Positions 34,953 to 46,103 of a stretch of DNA of 64,000 nucleotides are shown one piece after another. The notes under the pieces were generated by a model that saw only the letters and a list, made by a program, of their open reading frames with translations, had not been told where the DNA came from and ran no database searches. Origin of the DNA: Riptortus pedestris (Eukaryota > Arthropoda > Insecta > Hemiptera > Alydidae); the NCBI GenBank assembly GCA_019009955.1, contig CM032228.1, positions 260,254,731 through 260,318,730 on the forward strand, written 5' to 3'. Numbering within the stretch: the first letter of the stretch is position 1; each line of letters starts with the position of its first letter. Position numbers and translations under genes: made by a program.

Positions 34953-35252
34953 AGAGGCTTGCTGCATTCTGATTGGCTACTCGCGAATGGCGCTACCTTA
35001 TCTTATACGTACCTTGTAGAACCTCTCTCACTCCCTCTTTCTTTCGCCAGCTTTCAATCGTGCAACATATTGGCTATTTAAGCTGTATTTCATCAGTTGC
35101 ACTGCAGTACTAATCCTTCAATTTTTGGATTATATTTACACATATGCTTAAAGCTATAGATTTAATACTGGGAGGAATTATATTGAAGGCATTTTTTTTT
35201 CATTAATGTTAAATTATAGACCTCCCAGCGTCAAATGTTTGCGCCAGCCTGA

Positions 35253-35586
35253 AATTAAAAATAGTGATTTCCTATTCGGGTTTCGGCAAATATGCACATA
35301 ACAAAAGTTGTTTATTTTGTTATTTATAGAAACTTGCTCAACACTTCTTTTCAATATGAACTACCAGGTACCTCAAATGAAAAAATTGATTCAAATGTAT
35401 GTCAATATTTTCTCATTAATAATTCAAATCTATGCATAATGCACAGAAAATATGACAATATGCAGGACAGTGAAGTCTTACATAAAAAATAATTTTATTA
35501 TTAACAAATCCAAAGAAACGACGGGTGTTAACCCTAAACACTGGGACGGGTAAATGTCAAAATATTGTGCAAAGTGAAGCCTTGCC
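35253..35586 (+). mobile_element. Helitron monomer and A-type 3' region, plus orientation
   Basis: Resumes with CCTGAAATTAAAAATAGTG and continues to GCCTTGCCAAAAA, where a HINE pair is inserted. The 3' terminus follows at 36843. Confidence 0.7.
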
Positions 35587-35595
35587 AAAAAAAAA

Positions 35596-36054
35596 GTCCT
35601 TCACGCATGGGCTGCGTAAACTAAGCAGATTTCCCACGTGAAGTTTTACAATAGAGAAATCTGCCTAATAACAACTGTAGTAGTAAGTAACCTCTAAACC
35701 TATTCACGAGGGACTAATAGTTACAGAAACGGCCACCAGAGCTCTCGGCGGAAAGGCCGAACAAAGCCGACCACACGCAGAATACAAATGCAAATATCTC
35801 GGTTAATATTCAAGATACAGAATAAATGTATAGAACAATATTTATAGTAAATTTAATTTGCAATAAGATTCATTCTATACAATTTTTCGATCCGACGCAT
35901 AATAACGGAGATATTTTGAATTTTCAAAAATCCCCCCCTCTAAACCCCCCTCCCACTGGTCCGATTTCAACCATTAACGAACTTTACATAAAACGATTAA
36001 ATTCCGAGTTTGGTAACGATCAAACAAAAATTGTGACCGCTAGAGCGGTAACAG

Positions 36055-36098
<44 letters not shown>

Positions 36099-36220
36099 TT
36101 TTGAACGGACTTCATTTTCGTCATCTACTAGGTAGGATCGATGGACATTTGAAGAAAAATGTCGAAAATTCCGTCATGAGTACAACCTCAATAGCTGATT
36201 TCCCTTAAGGGAAATCTGCT
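35596..36220 (-). mobile_element. HINE-like element, minus orientation, complete
   Basis: Right end GTCCTTCACGCATGGGC hairpin (one arm changed) at the left; CTAAGCAGATTTCCC; core; (AT)n at 36060-36095; left block ending with GGGAAATCTGCT at 36220. It sits in the A-run of the Helitron. Confidence 0.72.
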
Positions 36221-36224
36221 AAAA

Positions 36225-36656
36225 CATTATTTAGGACGTAATGACCCAGTAGTTTCTAGCCCCAAAAAACAGTTAACCTAACCTCTAAACCTATTCACGA
36301 GGGACGAATAGTTATAGAAACGGCCGCCAGAGCTCTCGGCGGAAAGTCCGAACATAGCCTACTGGTGACCACATGCAGAATACAAATGCAAATATCTCAG
36401 TTAATATTCAAGATACAGAATAAATGTATAGAACAGTATTTATAGTAAATTTAATTTGCAATAAGATTTATTCTATACATTTTTTTCGATCCGACGCATA
36501 ATAACGGAGATATTTTGAATTTTCCCCCTCTAAACCCCCCTCCCACTGGTCCGATTTCAGCCATTAACGAACTTGATCTTCCTTTTTACATAAAACGATT
36601 AAATTCCGAGTTTGATAATGATCAAACAAAAATTGCGACCGCTAGAGCGTTAACAG

Positions 36657-36718
<62 letters not shown>

Positions 36719-36842
36719 ATTTTGAACGGACCTCATTTTCGTCATCTCCTGGGTAGGATCGATGGACATTTGAAGAAGTTTTTTCGAAACTCGCATCATG
36801 AGTACGACCTCAATAGCTGATTTCCCGTAAGGGAAATCTGCT
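36225..36842 (-). mobile_element. HINE-like element, minus orientation, right end missing
   Basis: Directly follows the previous copy and starts inside the core (GGACGTAATGACCC). It has (AT)n at 36661-36715 and the left block to 36842. Together the two copies interrupt one Helitron. Confidence 0.7.
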
Positions 36843-36900
36843 AATACCATCACCATTCAGCCTCAAATGAATTCCCGAGCGAAGCCGGGTATCTGAGCTA

Positions 36901-36901
<1 letters not shown>
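36843..36901 (+). mobile_element. Helitron 3' terminus, plus orientation
   Basis: TACCATCACCATTCAGCCTC, hairpin CCCGAGCGAAGCCGGG and CTAG at 36898-36901. It completes the unit broken at 35586. Confidence 0.8.

Positions 36902-36956
<55 letters not shown>
36902..36956. repeat. (AT)n array
   Basis: Pure AT repeat between a Helitron CTAG and the right half of a HINE. Confidence 0.95.
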
Positions 36957-36960
<4 letters not shown>

Positions 36961-37354
36961 CTGTTACCGCTCTAGCGGTCGAAATTTTTGTTTGATTGTT
37001 ATCTAACTCGATATTTAGTCGTTTTATGTAAAAAGAAAGATCAAGTTCGTTAATGGCTGAAATCGGACCAGTGGGAGGGTGGGTTTAGAGGGGTGGATTT
37101 TCTAAAATTTGAAATATTTCCGTTACTATACGTCGGATCGGAAAATCTTATAGAATCAATCTTATTGCAAATTGAATTTCCTATAAATATTGTTATATAC
37201 ATTTATTCTCTATCTTGCATATTAACCGAGATATTTGCAATTTTATGAAATCGGGGCGGCTAACGGAGAGTGAGTTTCCCGCCAAAAGCTAGGTCGGCCG
37301 TTTTCTTAAATCTTCGGCTATCTGCTTAGTTTACGCAGCCCCTGCGTGACGGAC
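36957..37354 (+). mobile_element. HINE-like element, right half, plus orientation
   Basis: Starts TTGTCTGTTACC after (AT)n, carries the core, and ends with the CGCAGCCCCTGCG hairpin and TGACGGAC in a T-run (37355-37363). The left block is missing; its place is taken by the Helitron terminus. Confidence 0.7.
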
Positions 37355-37363
37355 TTTTTTTTT

Positions 37364-39128
37364 ATGGGTTTTCCAATTGTGCTCAGAAGACTGAAGGGCC
37401 TGAAGCTCTGAGCTTCATGTGGATTCTTTCCTGGTTTGCATATTGCTTTTATCACTGCGTGTTTCCAGTTTTTAGGGAAGTGGCCAAGGGTTAGAACAGA
37501 GTTCGCTATTTTTTGGAGGGATTTATTTCCTTTGGGTGGCAAATTCTTTAGATGGGTATTTTTAATCTTGTCTTCTGGTGATTTGCGGGGTTTGGATTTT
37601 TTATTTATTTTGTATACTTCTGAGTAGGTTGTTAAAGCTTCTTTAGGGATATTGGTAATAAGATATTATTTACGATTTTTTTTGAGCTTTTCATAATTCT
37701 GTTCGTCATATATTTACTATTAAGATTTACATTTTGCTTGTGTACGGACTCAAAATAATTATCTATAACATTAGCTTTACCTTCTGGGGTAATTTCAGTT
37801 TTATTAAGGATTAAGATAGGGGGGAGATATCTTTTTTCTTTATTTTTAAAAATTTTATGAAGGTCCCACTACTAGTTTTGCAATTTATTTTAGCTAAGTG
37901 GTAATTGAAGCTTTGGTTTTTATTTTGCCACAGATAATTGCCAATTGCCTTAGAGAATGCTTTTTCGATTGTATTATATACTTTGTTACCTGTTTTTTGA
38001 AACAATCTTCTGAATTTATTCCGAAATCATGTCAATGACGGGATTCGTATGAGTACTTTTGCTTTTCTTTTTTTGTGTGTCTATTGAGTTATTGCTTTGG
38101 TTAGGGACTCAATATACTGTTCTAAAGAATCCGGATAATTAATTTCTGTATTAATAGTGATATTTTGGGAGAAGACTGTACGAAATTTGGGCCAGTTTAT
38201 TGTTTGGTGTTCAGTTTCTTTTGGTATTTTTGCAGCGTCAAAATTCAATCTGAAGATTATTGCATTGTGGTCGGATGACAGATTTGGTAAAGATAGGACT
38301 TTGGAAGTTGTTTTTGTGTTTTTTGTGAGTAGAATGTCTAATATGTCAGGCAACTTTCTTATATCGGATGAATAGAAGGTTGGTGTATCTGGAGATCTTA
38401 GATCTATATTTTTATTCAAAATATAATTTAAAAGGATTTTTCCATTCTTATTATTTTTTCTACAGTCCCATGCAATATTTTTTGAATTCAGATCGCCCAT
38501 TATTACAACTCTTTGCCCTGAATTAAATAATTTATCAAGGTCAGTAATTAATAGTTCCTTATCTGGTGGCAAATATGTAGCAATTAAAGTGTAATATTGA
38601 GAGTTTGATTCTATTTCGATTCCTATTGCTTCAATGTTAGATAAATTTGGTAATTTTATGGGAGTGTGTTTTATATTGTTTTTAATTATTATCGCTACTC
38701 CTCCACCATCGGAGTTTCTGTCCTTCCTATAGATTTTGAAGTTTGGAATCGACAAATTTACGTTTGCATCGATTTTAGTTTCGCAAAGGCCTGCTAGGTG
38801 TACGTTATTGTTTTTTTAGAAAATATTTAAATTCAAGTATTTTGTTTCTAATAGAACAAGCGTTCCAGAAAATAGAATTAATAAGGCTAGATTTAATTGT
38901 TTGCTTATGGGCCATGTTTCTAATCAAAATATTCCATTACTCCTTCAATTAAACATGTAATTTTATCTATTGGTCCCTGGGCTGATTTTAATTTATTTAT
39001 GGTTTTTGAAAATGTTGTTATTAATTTTTGAATGTCTAACATACTAATAAGGCTTTTAATTTCGGTAATGAAGCTTGATGGTCCCGTACCTTGTTTGTTT
39101 GTGCTGTTGGGGATGATGTAAGTGACAT
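37364..39128 (-). pseudogene. Jockey-type LINE: ORF1 end, endonuclease and RT start (minus strand)
   Basis: Read leftwards: an ORF1 tail (GPSSFITEIKSLI, about 39095-38935) and an overlapping ORF2 start (MAHKQTIKSS at 38915). IFWNACSIRNK follows; a frameshift near 38817 leads to an open endonuclease frame (38755-38081) with DGGGVAI, ATYLPPDKE, VIMGDLNSKNIAWD, TFYSSDIRKLPDILD and LSSDHNAI. The linker is broken by stops; the RT N-terminus reads HFPKNWKHAVI, KPGKNPHEAQSFRP and SLLSTIGK. It is cut at 37364 by the HINE end. The endonuclease keeps its DLN block and SDHN, but the element lacks the RT core. Confidence 0.78.
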
Positions 39129-39540
39129 GTTTTTAAGTGCCGACCAAAGTGCGTGGAGCTCAGCTCCAAGTATACAATAGTGGGACGGCAACTTTTCTGA
39201 AAAAACTTCTCTTTTAGGACTGCTGCTGATTCGACTTTCTCATCGCTCTTGGATCCGTCAGTATACCAAAAAGAATGGAAGTTTTTCTATTCAAAAACAG
39301 TTTGAAGTGATTTTTGTAGAATAGTGTAGATGTGTCTGATTTTTTTAACTTGGTTAACGATAGGTCTACAGCGTATTTAATAAGCCAAGGCAGTGTTTCA
39401 GGTATGCTTAGAGGGAATATATTCACGTTTTGGATACCAAATAGACCTTCACCTCCATTATATCTGATAGAGAAAGGGCGGGTTTGTTTTGGTTTTGCAA
39501 AATCTCATCGTTGCAACATCCTTCAGGGAACGCTTGGATT
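39129..39540 (-). pseudogene. LINE RNase H fragment (minus strand)
   Basis: On the minus strand 39470-39270 reads LPWLIKYAVDLSLTKLKK and onward to WYTDGSKSDE (catalytic Asp, about 39268-39238), then GAELHALWSAL (catalytic Glu) near 39170-39140. It is joined there to the ORF1 tail of the Jockey fragment. RNase H belongs at the end of ORF2, so two different LINE pieces, or two copies, are fused at about 39129. Confidence 0.65.
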
Positions 39541-39542
39541 CC

Positions 39543-39822
39543 GGTGCATATTTGCATATTTGCAGAAAAACCAATAGGAAACGAAATATCGCTATTTTTA
39601 ATTTCAGGCCTCCCTTGTAACCCCCACTCCTTTTCGTCTCAGAGAATATTAATATAGCCTAAAGTCTAAGTTGGGTTAGTAGTAATGTACATACCAAGTT
39701 TCATAAAATTCGGGTCAGCCGTTTATGCGTGAAAAGGTAACAAACAAATAAACAAACAAACAAACACACACGAAAGAAACAAAATGCAGTTATGGTGTCT
39801 ATGACATGTGAAACAACATGTC
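39543..39822 (-). mobile_element. Helitron 5' portion, minus orientation
   Basis: One monomer and the 5' block up to GACATGTGAAAC. Confidence 0.75.
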
Positions 39823-39827
39823 ACTAG

Positions 39828-40531
39828 GCTATATTAATTTTCTCTGAGACGAACAGGAGTGGGGGTTATAAAGGAGGCCTGAAATTAAAAATTGCGATAT
39901 TTCGTTTCGTATTGGTTTTTCGGTAAATATGCACATAGCAAAAGTTAATTATTTTGTTATTTAGAGTAACTTTTGTTATATACACTTTCGTCGTATACCG
40001 AAGTGTAAATGCGTTATACGCTAAAAATTATAGCGGGAGTCAACAATATTATTTGGCACAAAAGACTAAACCGAACTAAACCAAACTCGGTATGTGAGTT
40101 AGCACTAACGCCTTCCTTATAATAAGCCATACTAACATTTCTAGGGACGGGCAGGGGTGGGGGATATAAGGGAGGCCTGAAATTAAAAAATAGTGATATT
40201 TCCTATTGGGGTTTCGGCAAATATGCACATAACAAAAGTTTTTTATTTTGTTATTTAGAGAAATTTGCTCAACAATTCTGTTCAATATGAACTACCAGGT
40301 ACCTAACCTGGAAAAATTAATTCCAATGTATGTTAATATTTTGTCCTTAATAATTCAAATCTATGCATAATGCACAGGAAACGGGATATATGACAATATG
40401 GAGGACAGTGAAGTCTTACATAAAAAATTAATTTTATTATTAACAAATCCACAGAAACGAGGGGTGTTAACCCTAAACACTGGGACGGGTAAATGTCAAA
40501 ATATTGTGCAAAGTAAAGCCTTGCCAAAAAT
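39828..40531 (+). mobile_element. Helitron portion, plus orientation
   Basis: Starts at GGCTATATTAATTTTCTCTG, with two monomers and an A-type 3' region to GCCTTGCCAAAAA (40529). It is then replaced by AT and a HINE block. It faces the previous unit head to head, with no AT array between. Confidence 0.72.
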
Positions 40532-40539
40532 ATATATAT

Positions 40540-40656
40540 ATAATTTTGAAAGGACCTCATTTTGTCATGGAGATTGGAGGAAATATTTCAAAAATCGTAC
40601 GAAAATTCATGAGTACGACCGAAATAGCTGATTTCCCTTGTGGGAAATCTGATAAA
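40540..40656 (-). mobile_element. HINE-like left block, minus orientation, diverged
   Basis: TTTTGAAAGGACCTCATTTTGTC to GATTTCCCTTGTGGGAAATCTG. The palindrome has lost its centre match (TTGT instead of TTAA). Confidence 0.6.
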
Positions 40657-41449
40657 ACTTAATGATTGTAAGTATTGAAATGTGCCCATATTGCCTCATT
40701 CATTGATTATGAATCATCCAGAAGAATGTGAGGAATGTTTGCTGAAATCTAGAATACGTGTTTTCAACATGTTCATACTTATTAACCATTAACCAATGGG
40801 ACAATGATCTAACACAACCATCTTGTGTACGTGTATAAGTATTTATAGCAGTAATCCGTAACATGGAAAGCTGACCTGGGCCATATCCTTTACTTTTCAA
40901 AAAGAGATCAGAATAAATCACTCATTTTACTTCAAAAAAAATAGATTTATAATAACAATTTTATTGTAAATTTTATAAATTAAGGTTTTATACATCATTT
41001 CACTTTTTCGAATATTAACCGTAATATTTCCAATTTAATTATCAGCTTTAGTAAATGGCCTCATTAATTTTAGAATGTATTATGAGATGAGTGAGAGGTG
41101 GCAAATGTACGAGGGGTTGATGGTAGGAAGTGTAGCCAGATGATGTCAGAACCGAATCCTGCATGACTGCTATAGAAAGCAGGCGTGTTGACCTTTCACT
41201 TGGCGACAAGGTCAGTCGAGAGAAAGCAGTTATACTCTCAATGGACCAGTAAGCCGTTTTTATGAAAATCCACTCTCCGTTACGCCACGCGGTTAAACTT
41301 CCTAAAATGGGCCCTAAGCAAATAGTGAATGGTTGAATGGGGTTTGGGGCAAATATAATGATGAAAAATTGTTTGTGCGGCAGCAACCTATGCATTGTGA
41401 TGTTAAAGAGGAAGAAAAACTCTCCGAATGAAGTATTTTCAGACAGACT
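40657..41449. other. Single-copy-looking interval left of the satellite
   Basis: No match to the families in this window and no convincing frame; the frames at 41048-41395 and 41314-41559 overlap each other without motifs. Confidence 0.4.
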
Positions 41450-44400
41450 TTCCTTCCACGTTTCCCAGAATAGGCGTTATCTAATATATAATGCACCTCC
41501 ACAGCATCATCTCCTAGCCTCAGGATACTCCTTAAGCATACTGAATCCTTAAGATACATTGATGACCTCTATCGCCACTATCTTGTAGGGAAACACAGCC
41601 ATTACAAGCTACAATTCTACATGCTCCCCTCCAAGCTTCCCAGAATAGGCGTTATCTAATATATAATGCACCTCCACAGCATCATCTGCTAGCCTTAGGA
41701 TACTCCTTAAGCATACTGCATTCCTTTAGATACATTGATTACCTCTATCGCCACTATCTTGTGTGGAAACACAGCCATTACAAGCTACAATTCTACATGC
41801 TCCCCTCCAAGCTTCCCAGAATAGGCGTTATCTAATATATAATGCACCTCCACAGCATCATCTCCTAGCCTTACGATACTCCGTAAGCATACTGCATCCT
41901 TAAGATACATTGATGACCTCTATCGCCACTATCTTGTGTGGAAACACAGCCATTACAAGCTACAATTCTACATGCTCCCCTCCAAGCTTCCCAGAATAGG
42001 CGTTATCTAATATATAATGCACCTCCACAGCATCATCTGCTAGCCTTAGGATACTCCTTAAGCATACTGAATCCTTAAGATACATTGATGACCTCTATCG
42101 CCACTATCTTGTGTGGAAACACAGCCATTACAAGCTAGAATTCTACATGCTCCCCTCCAAGCTTCCCAGAATAGGCGTTATCTAATATATAATGCACCTC
42201 CACAGCATCATCTGCTAGTCTCAGGATACTCCGTAAGCATACTGAATCCTTAAGATACATTGATTACCTCTATCGCCACTATCTTGTAGGGAAACACAGC
42301 CAATACAAGCTATAATTCTACATGCTCCCCTCCAAGCTTCCCAGAATAGGCTTTATCTAATATATAATGCACCTCCACAGCATCATCTGCTAGCCTTAGG
42401 ATACTCCTTAAGCATACTGCATTCCTTGAGATACATTGATGACCTCTATCGCCACTATCTTTTGTGGAAACACAGCCATTACAAGCTACAATTCTACATG
42501 CTCCCCTCCACGCTTTCCAGAATAGGCTTTATCCAATATATAATGCACCTCCACAGCATCATCTGCTAGCCTTACGATACTCCGTAAGCATACTGAATCC
42601 TTAAGATACATTGATGACCTCTATCGCCACTATCTTGTGTGGAAACACAGCCATAAGAAGCTACAATTCTACATGCTCCCCTCCACGCTTTCCAGAATAG
42701 GCTTTATCCAATATATAATGCACCTCCACAGCATCATCTGCTAGTCTCAGGATACTCCTTAACATACTGCATTTCCTTACGATACATTGATTACCTCTAT
42801 CGCCACTATCTTGTAGTGGAAACACAGCCATAAGAAGCTACAATTCTACATGCTCCCCTCCAACGCTTCCCAGAATAGGCTTTATCTAATATATAATGCA
42901 CCTCCACAGCATCATCTGCTAGCCTTACGATACTCCGTAAGCATACTGAATCCTTAAGATACATTGATGACCTCTATCGCCACTATCTTGTGTGGAAACA
43001 CAGCCATAAGAAGCTACAATTCTACATGCTCCCCTCCACGCTTTCCAGAATAGGCTTTATCCAATATATAATGCACCTCCACAGCATCATCTGCTAGCCT
43101 TACGATACTCCGTAAGCATACTGAATCCTTAAGATACATTGATGACCTCTATCGCCACTATCTTGTGTGGAAACACAGCCATAAGAAGCTAGAATTCTAC
43201 ATGCTCCCCTCCACGCTTCCCAGAATAGGCGTTATCTAATATATAATGCACCTCCACAGCATCATCTGCTAGCCTTAGGATACTCCTTAAGCATACTGCA
43301 TTCCTTTAGATACATTGATTACCTCTATCGCCACTATCTTGTCGCCACTATCTTGTAGGGAAACACAGCCATTACAAGCTACAATTCTACATGCTCCCCT
43401 CCACGCTTCCCAGAATAGGCGTTATCTAATATATAATGCACCTCCACAGCATCATCTGCTAGCCTTAGGATACTCCTTAAGCATACTGCATTCCTTTAGA
43501 TACATTGATTACCTCTATCGCCACTATCTTGTAGGGAAACACAGCCATTACAAGCTACAATTCTACATGCTCCCCTCCAAGCTTCCCAGAATAGGCGTTA
43601 TCTAATATATAATGCACCTCCACAGCATCATCTGCTAGCCTTAGGATACTCCTTAAGCATACTGCATTTCTTACGATACATTGATTACCTCTATCGCCAC
43701 TATCTTGTAGGGAAACACAGCCATTACAAGCTACAATTCTACATGCTCCCCTCCAAGCTTCCCAGAATAGGCGTTATCTAATATATAATGCACCTCCACA
43801 GCATCATCTGCTAGCCTTAGGATACTCCTTAAGCATACTGCATTCCTTTAGATACATTGATTACCTCTATCGCCACTATCTTGTAGGGAAACACAGCCAT
43901 TACAAGCTACAATTCTACATGCTCCCCTCCAAGCTTCCCAGAATAGGCGTTATCTAATATATAATGCACCTCCACAGCATCATCTGCTAGCCTTAGGATA
44001 CTCCTTAAGCATACTGCATTCCTTTAGATACATTGATTACCTCTATCGCCACTATCTTGTAGGGAAACACAGCCATTACAAGCTACAATTCTACATGCTC
44101 CCCTCCAAACTTCCCAGAATAGGCGTTATCTAATATATAATGCACCTCCACAGCATCATCTGCTAGCCTTAGGATACTCCTTAAGCATACTGCATTCCTT
44201 TAGATACATTGATTACCTCTATCGCCACTATCTTGTAGGGAAACACAGCCATTACAAGCTACAATTCTACATGCTCCCCTCCAAGCTTCCCAGAATAGGC
44301 GTTATCTAATATATAATGCACCTCCACAGCATCATCTGCTAGTCTCAGGATACTCCTTAAGCATACTGCATTCCTTAAAATACATTGATGACCTCTATCG

Positions 44401-45899
44401 CCACTATCTTGTAGGGAAACACAGCCATTACAAGCTACAATTCTACATGCTCCCCTCCAAGCTTCCCAGAATAGGCGTTATCTAATATATAATGCACCTC
44501 CACAGCATCATCTGCTAGTCTCAGGATACTCCTTAACATACTGCATTCCTTAAAATACATTGATGACCTCTATCGCCACTATCTTGTAGGGAAACACAGC
44601 CATTACAAGCTACAATTCTACATGCTCCCCTCCACGCTTCCCAGAATAGGCGTTATCTAATATATAATGCACCTCCACAGCATCATCTGCTAGCCTTAGG
44701 ATACTCCTTAAGCATACTGCATTCCTTTAGATACATTGATTACCTCTATCGCCACTATCTTGTAGGGAAACACAGCCATTACAAGCTACAATTCTACATG
44801 CTCCCCTCCAAGCTTCCCAGAATAGGCGTTATCTAATATATAATGCACCTCCACAGCATCATCTGCTAGCCTTAGGATACTCCTTAAGCATACTGCATTC
44901 CTTTAGATACATTGATTACCTCTATCGCCACTATCTTGTAGGGAAACACAGCCATTACAAGCTACAATTCTACATGCTCCCCTCCAAGCTTCCCAGAATA
45001 GGCGTTATCTAATATATAATGCACCTCCACAGCATCATCTGCTAGCCTTAGGATACTCCTTAAGCATACTGCATTCCTTTAGATACATTGATTACCTCTA
45101 TCGCCACTATCTTGTAGGGAAACACAGCCATTACAAGCTACAATTCTACATGCTCCCCTCCAAGCTTCCCAGAATAGGCGTTATCTAATATATAATGCAC
45201 CTCCACAGCATCATCTGCTAGCCTTAGGATACTCCTTAAGCATACTGCATTCCTTTAGATACATTGATTACCTCTATCGCCACTATCTTGTAGGGAAACA
45301 CAGCCATTACAAGCTACAATTCTACATGCTCCCCTCCAAGCTTCCCAGAATAGGCGTTATCTAATATATAATGCACCTCCACAGCATCATCTGCTAGCCT
45401 TAGGATACTCCTTAAGCATACTGCATTTCTTAAAATACATTGATGACCTGTATCGCCACTATCTTGTAGGGAATGACAGCCATTACAAGCTACAATTCTA
45501 CATGCTCCCCTCCAAGCTTCCCAGAATAGGCGTTATCTAATATATAATGCACCTCCACAGCATCATCTGCTAGCCTTAGGATACTCCTTAAGCATACTGC
45601 ATTTCTTACGATACATTGATTACCTCTATCGCCACTATCTTGTAGGGAAACACAGCCATTACAAGCTACAATTCTACATGCTCCCCTCCAAGCTTCCCAG
45701 AATAGGCGTTATCTAATATATAATGCACCTCCACAGCATCATCTGCTAGCCTTAGGATACTCCTTAAGCATACTGCATTCCTTTAGATACATTGATTACC
45801 TCTATCGCCACTATCTTGTAGGGAATCACAGCCATTACAAGCTACAATTCTACATGCTCCCCTCCAAGCTTCCCAGAATAGGCGTTATCTAATATATAA
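41450..45899. repeat. 176-bp satellite array, about 25 copies
   Basis: Successive copies of CTCCAAGCTTCCCAGAATAG are spaced 176 bp apart (43581, 43757, 43933, and 44988 to 45164). The array runs from a partial first monomer at about 41450 to a cut last monomer at 45899. Two variants alternate: one with GGCGTTATCTAAT and CCTTTAGATAC, one with GGCTTTATCCAAT, TTACGATACTCCG and CCATAAGAAG (mainly 42340-43200). A 14-bp duplication (CGCCACTATCTTGT) occurs at about 43329-43356. The monomer length is not a multiple of three and stops occur in it, so coding is unlikely. Confidence 0.96.
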
Positions 45900-45969
45900 T
45901 ATTGTCCCAACAAAATACAATTATTCAGGCTCAAATGAATCCCCGGGCGAAGCCTGGTAACATAGCTAG
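45900..45969 (+). mobile_element. Helitron 3' terminus directly after the satellite
   Basis: ATTCAGGCTCAAATGAATCC, hairpin CCCCGGGCGAAGCCTGG and CTAG at 45966-45969, then an AT run. It matches the 3' ends of the other plus-oriented units, with small changes. Confidence 0.75.
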
Positions 45970-46103
45970 TATATATACATATAAAAATTGTTGACTTCAC
46001 AAGATAATAACGATAGATGTCATCAATATATCTTCACCAATCTAGATGTCTCTGACACAGGACTATTCTGAAGGTTGAGGTTGTCGGTGTTACATTATAT
46101 ATT
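45970..46103. other. Short unassigned interval
   Basis: TATATATACATATAAAAATTG at the start resembles a Helitron 5' end; the rest matches nothing else seen here. Confidence 0.35.

Larger units (their letters stand above)
32800..35245 (+). mobile_element. Possible P-superfamily DNA transposon with THAP gene
   Basis: A stretch without Helitron sequence holding a THAP-domain gene. Matching 14-bp inverted repeats lie at 32919-32932 and 34939-34952. P elements carry a THAP transposase that binds internal sites near both ends, which fits. I did not find clear terminal repeats or an 8-bp target duplication, and no catalytic domain is visible, so a host THAP gene locus is the alternative. Limits are approximate: monomer sequence resumes at about 35253. 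Confidence 0.45.

Noticed and set aside
36515..36820. ORFs with Tyr-Ile repeats
   Set aside because: They are translations of (AT)n arrays inside HINE elements, as also at 30364-30636 upstream of the exon, 47879 and 60740.
43315..43605. Protein-coding reading of the satellite monomer
   Set aside because: Monomer length is not a multiple of three and stops appear in every copy; the ORF exists only around a local 14-bp duplication.
41450..45899. CRISPR array
   Set aside because: The whole 176-bp unit repeats with no unique spacers; it is a satellite.
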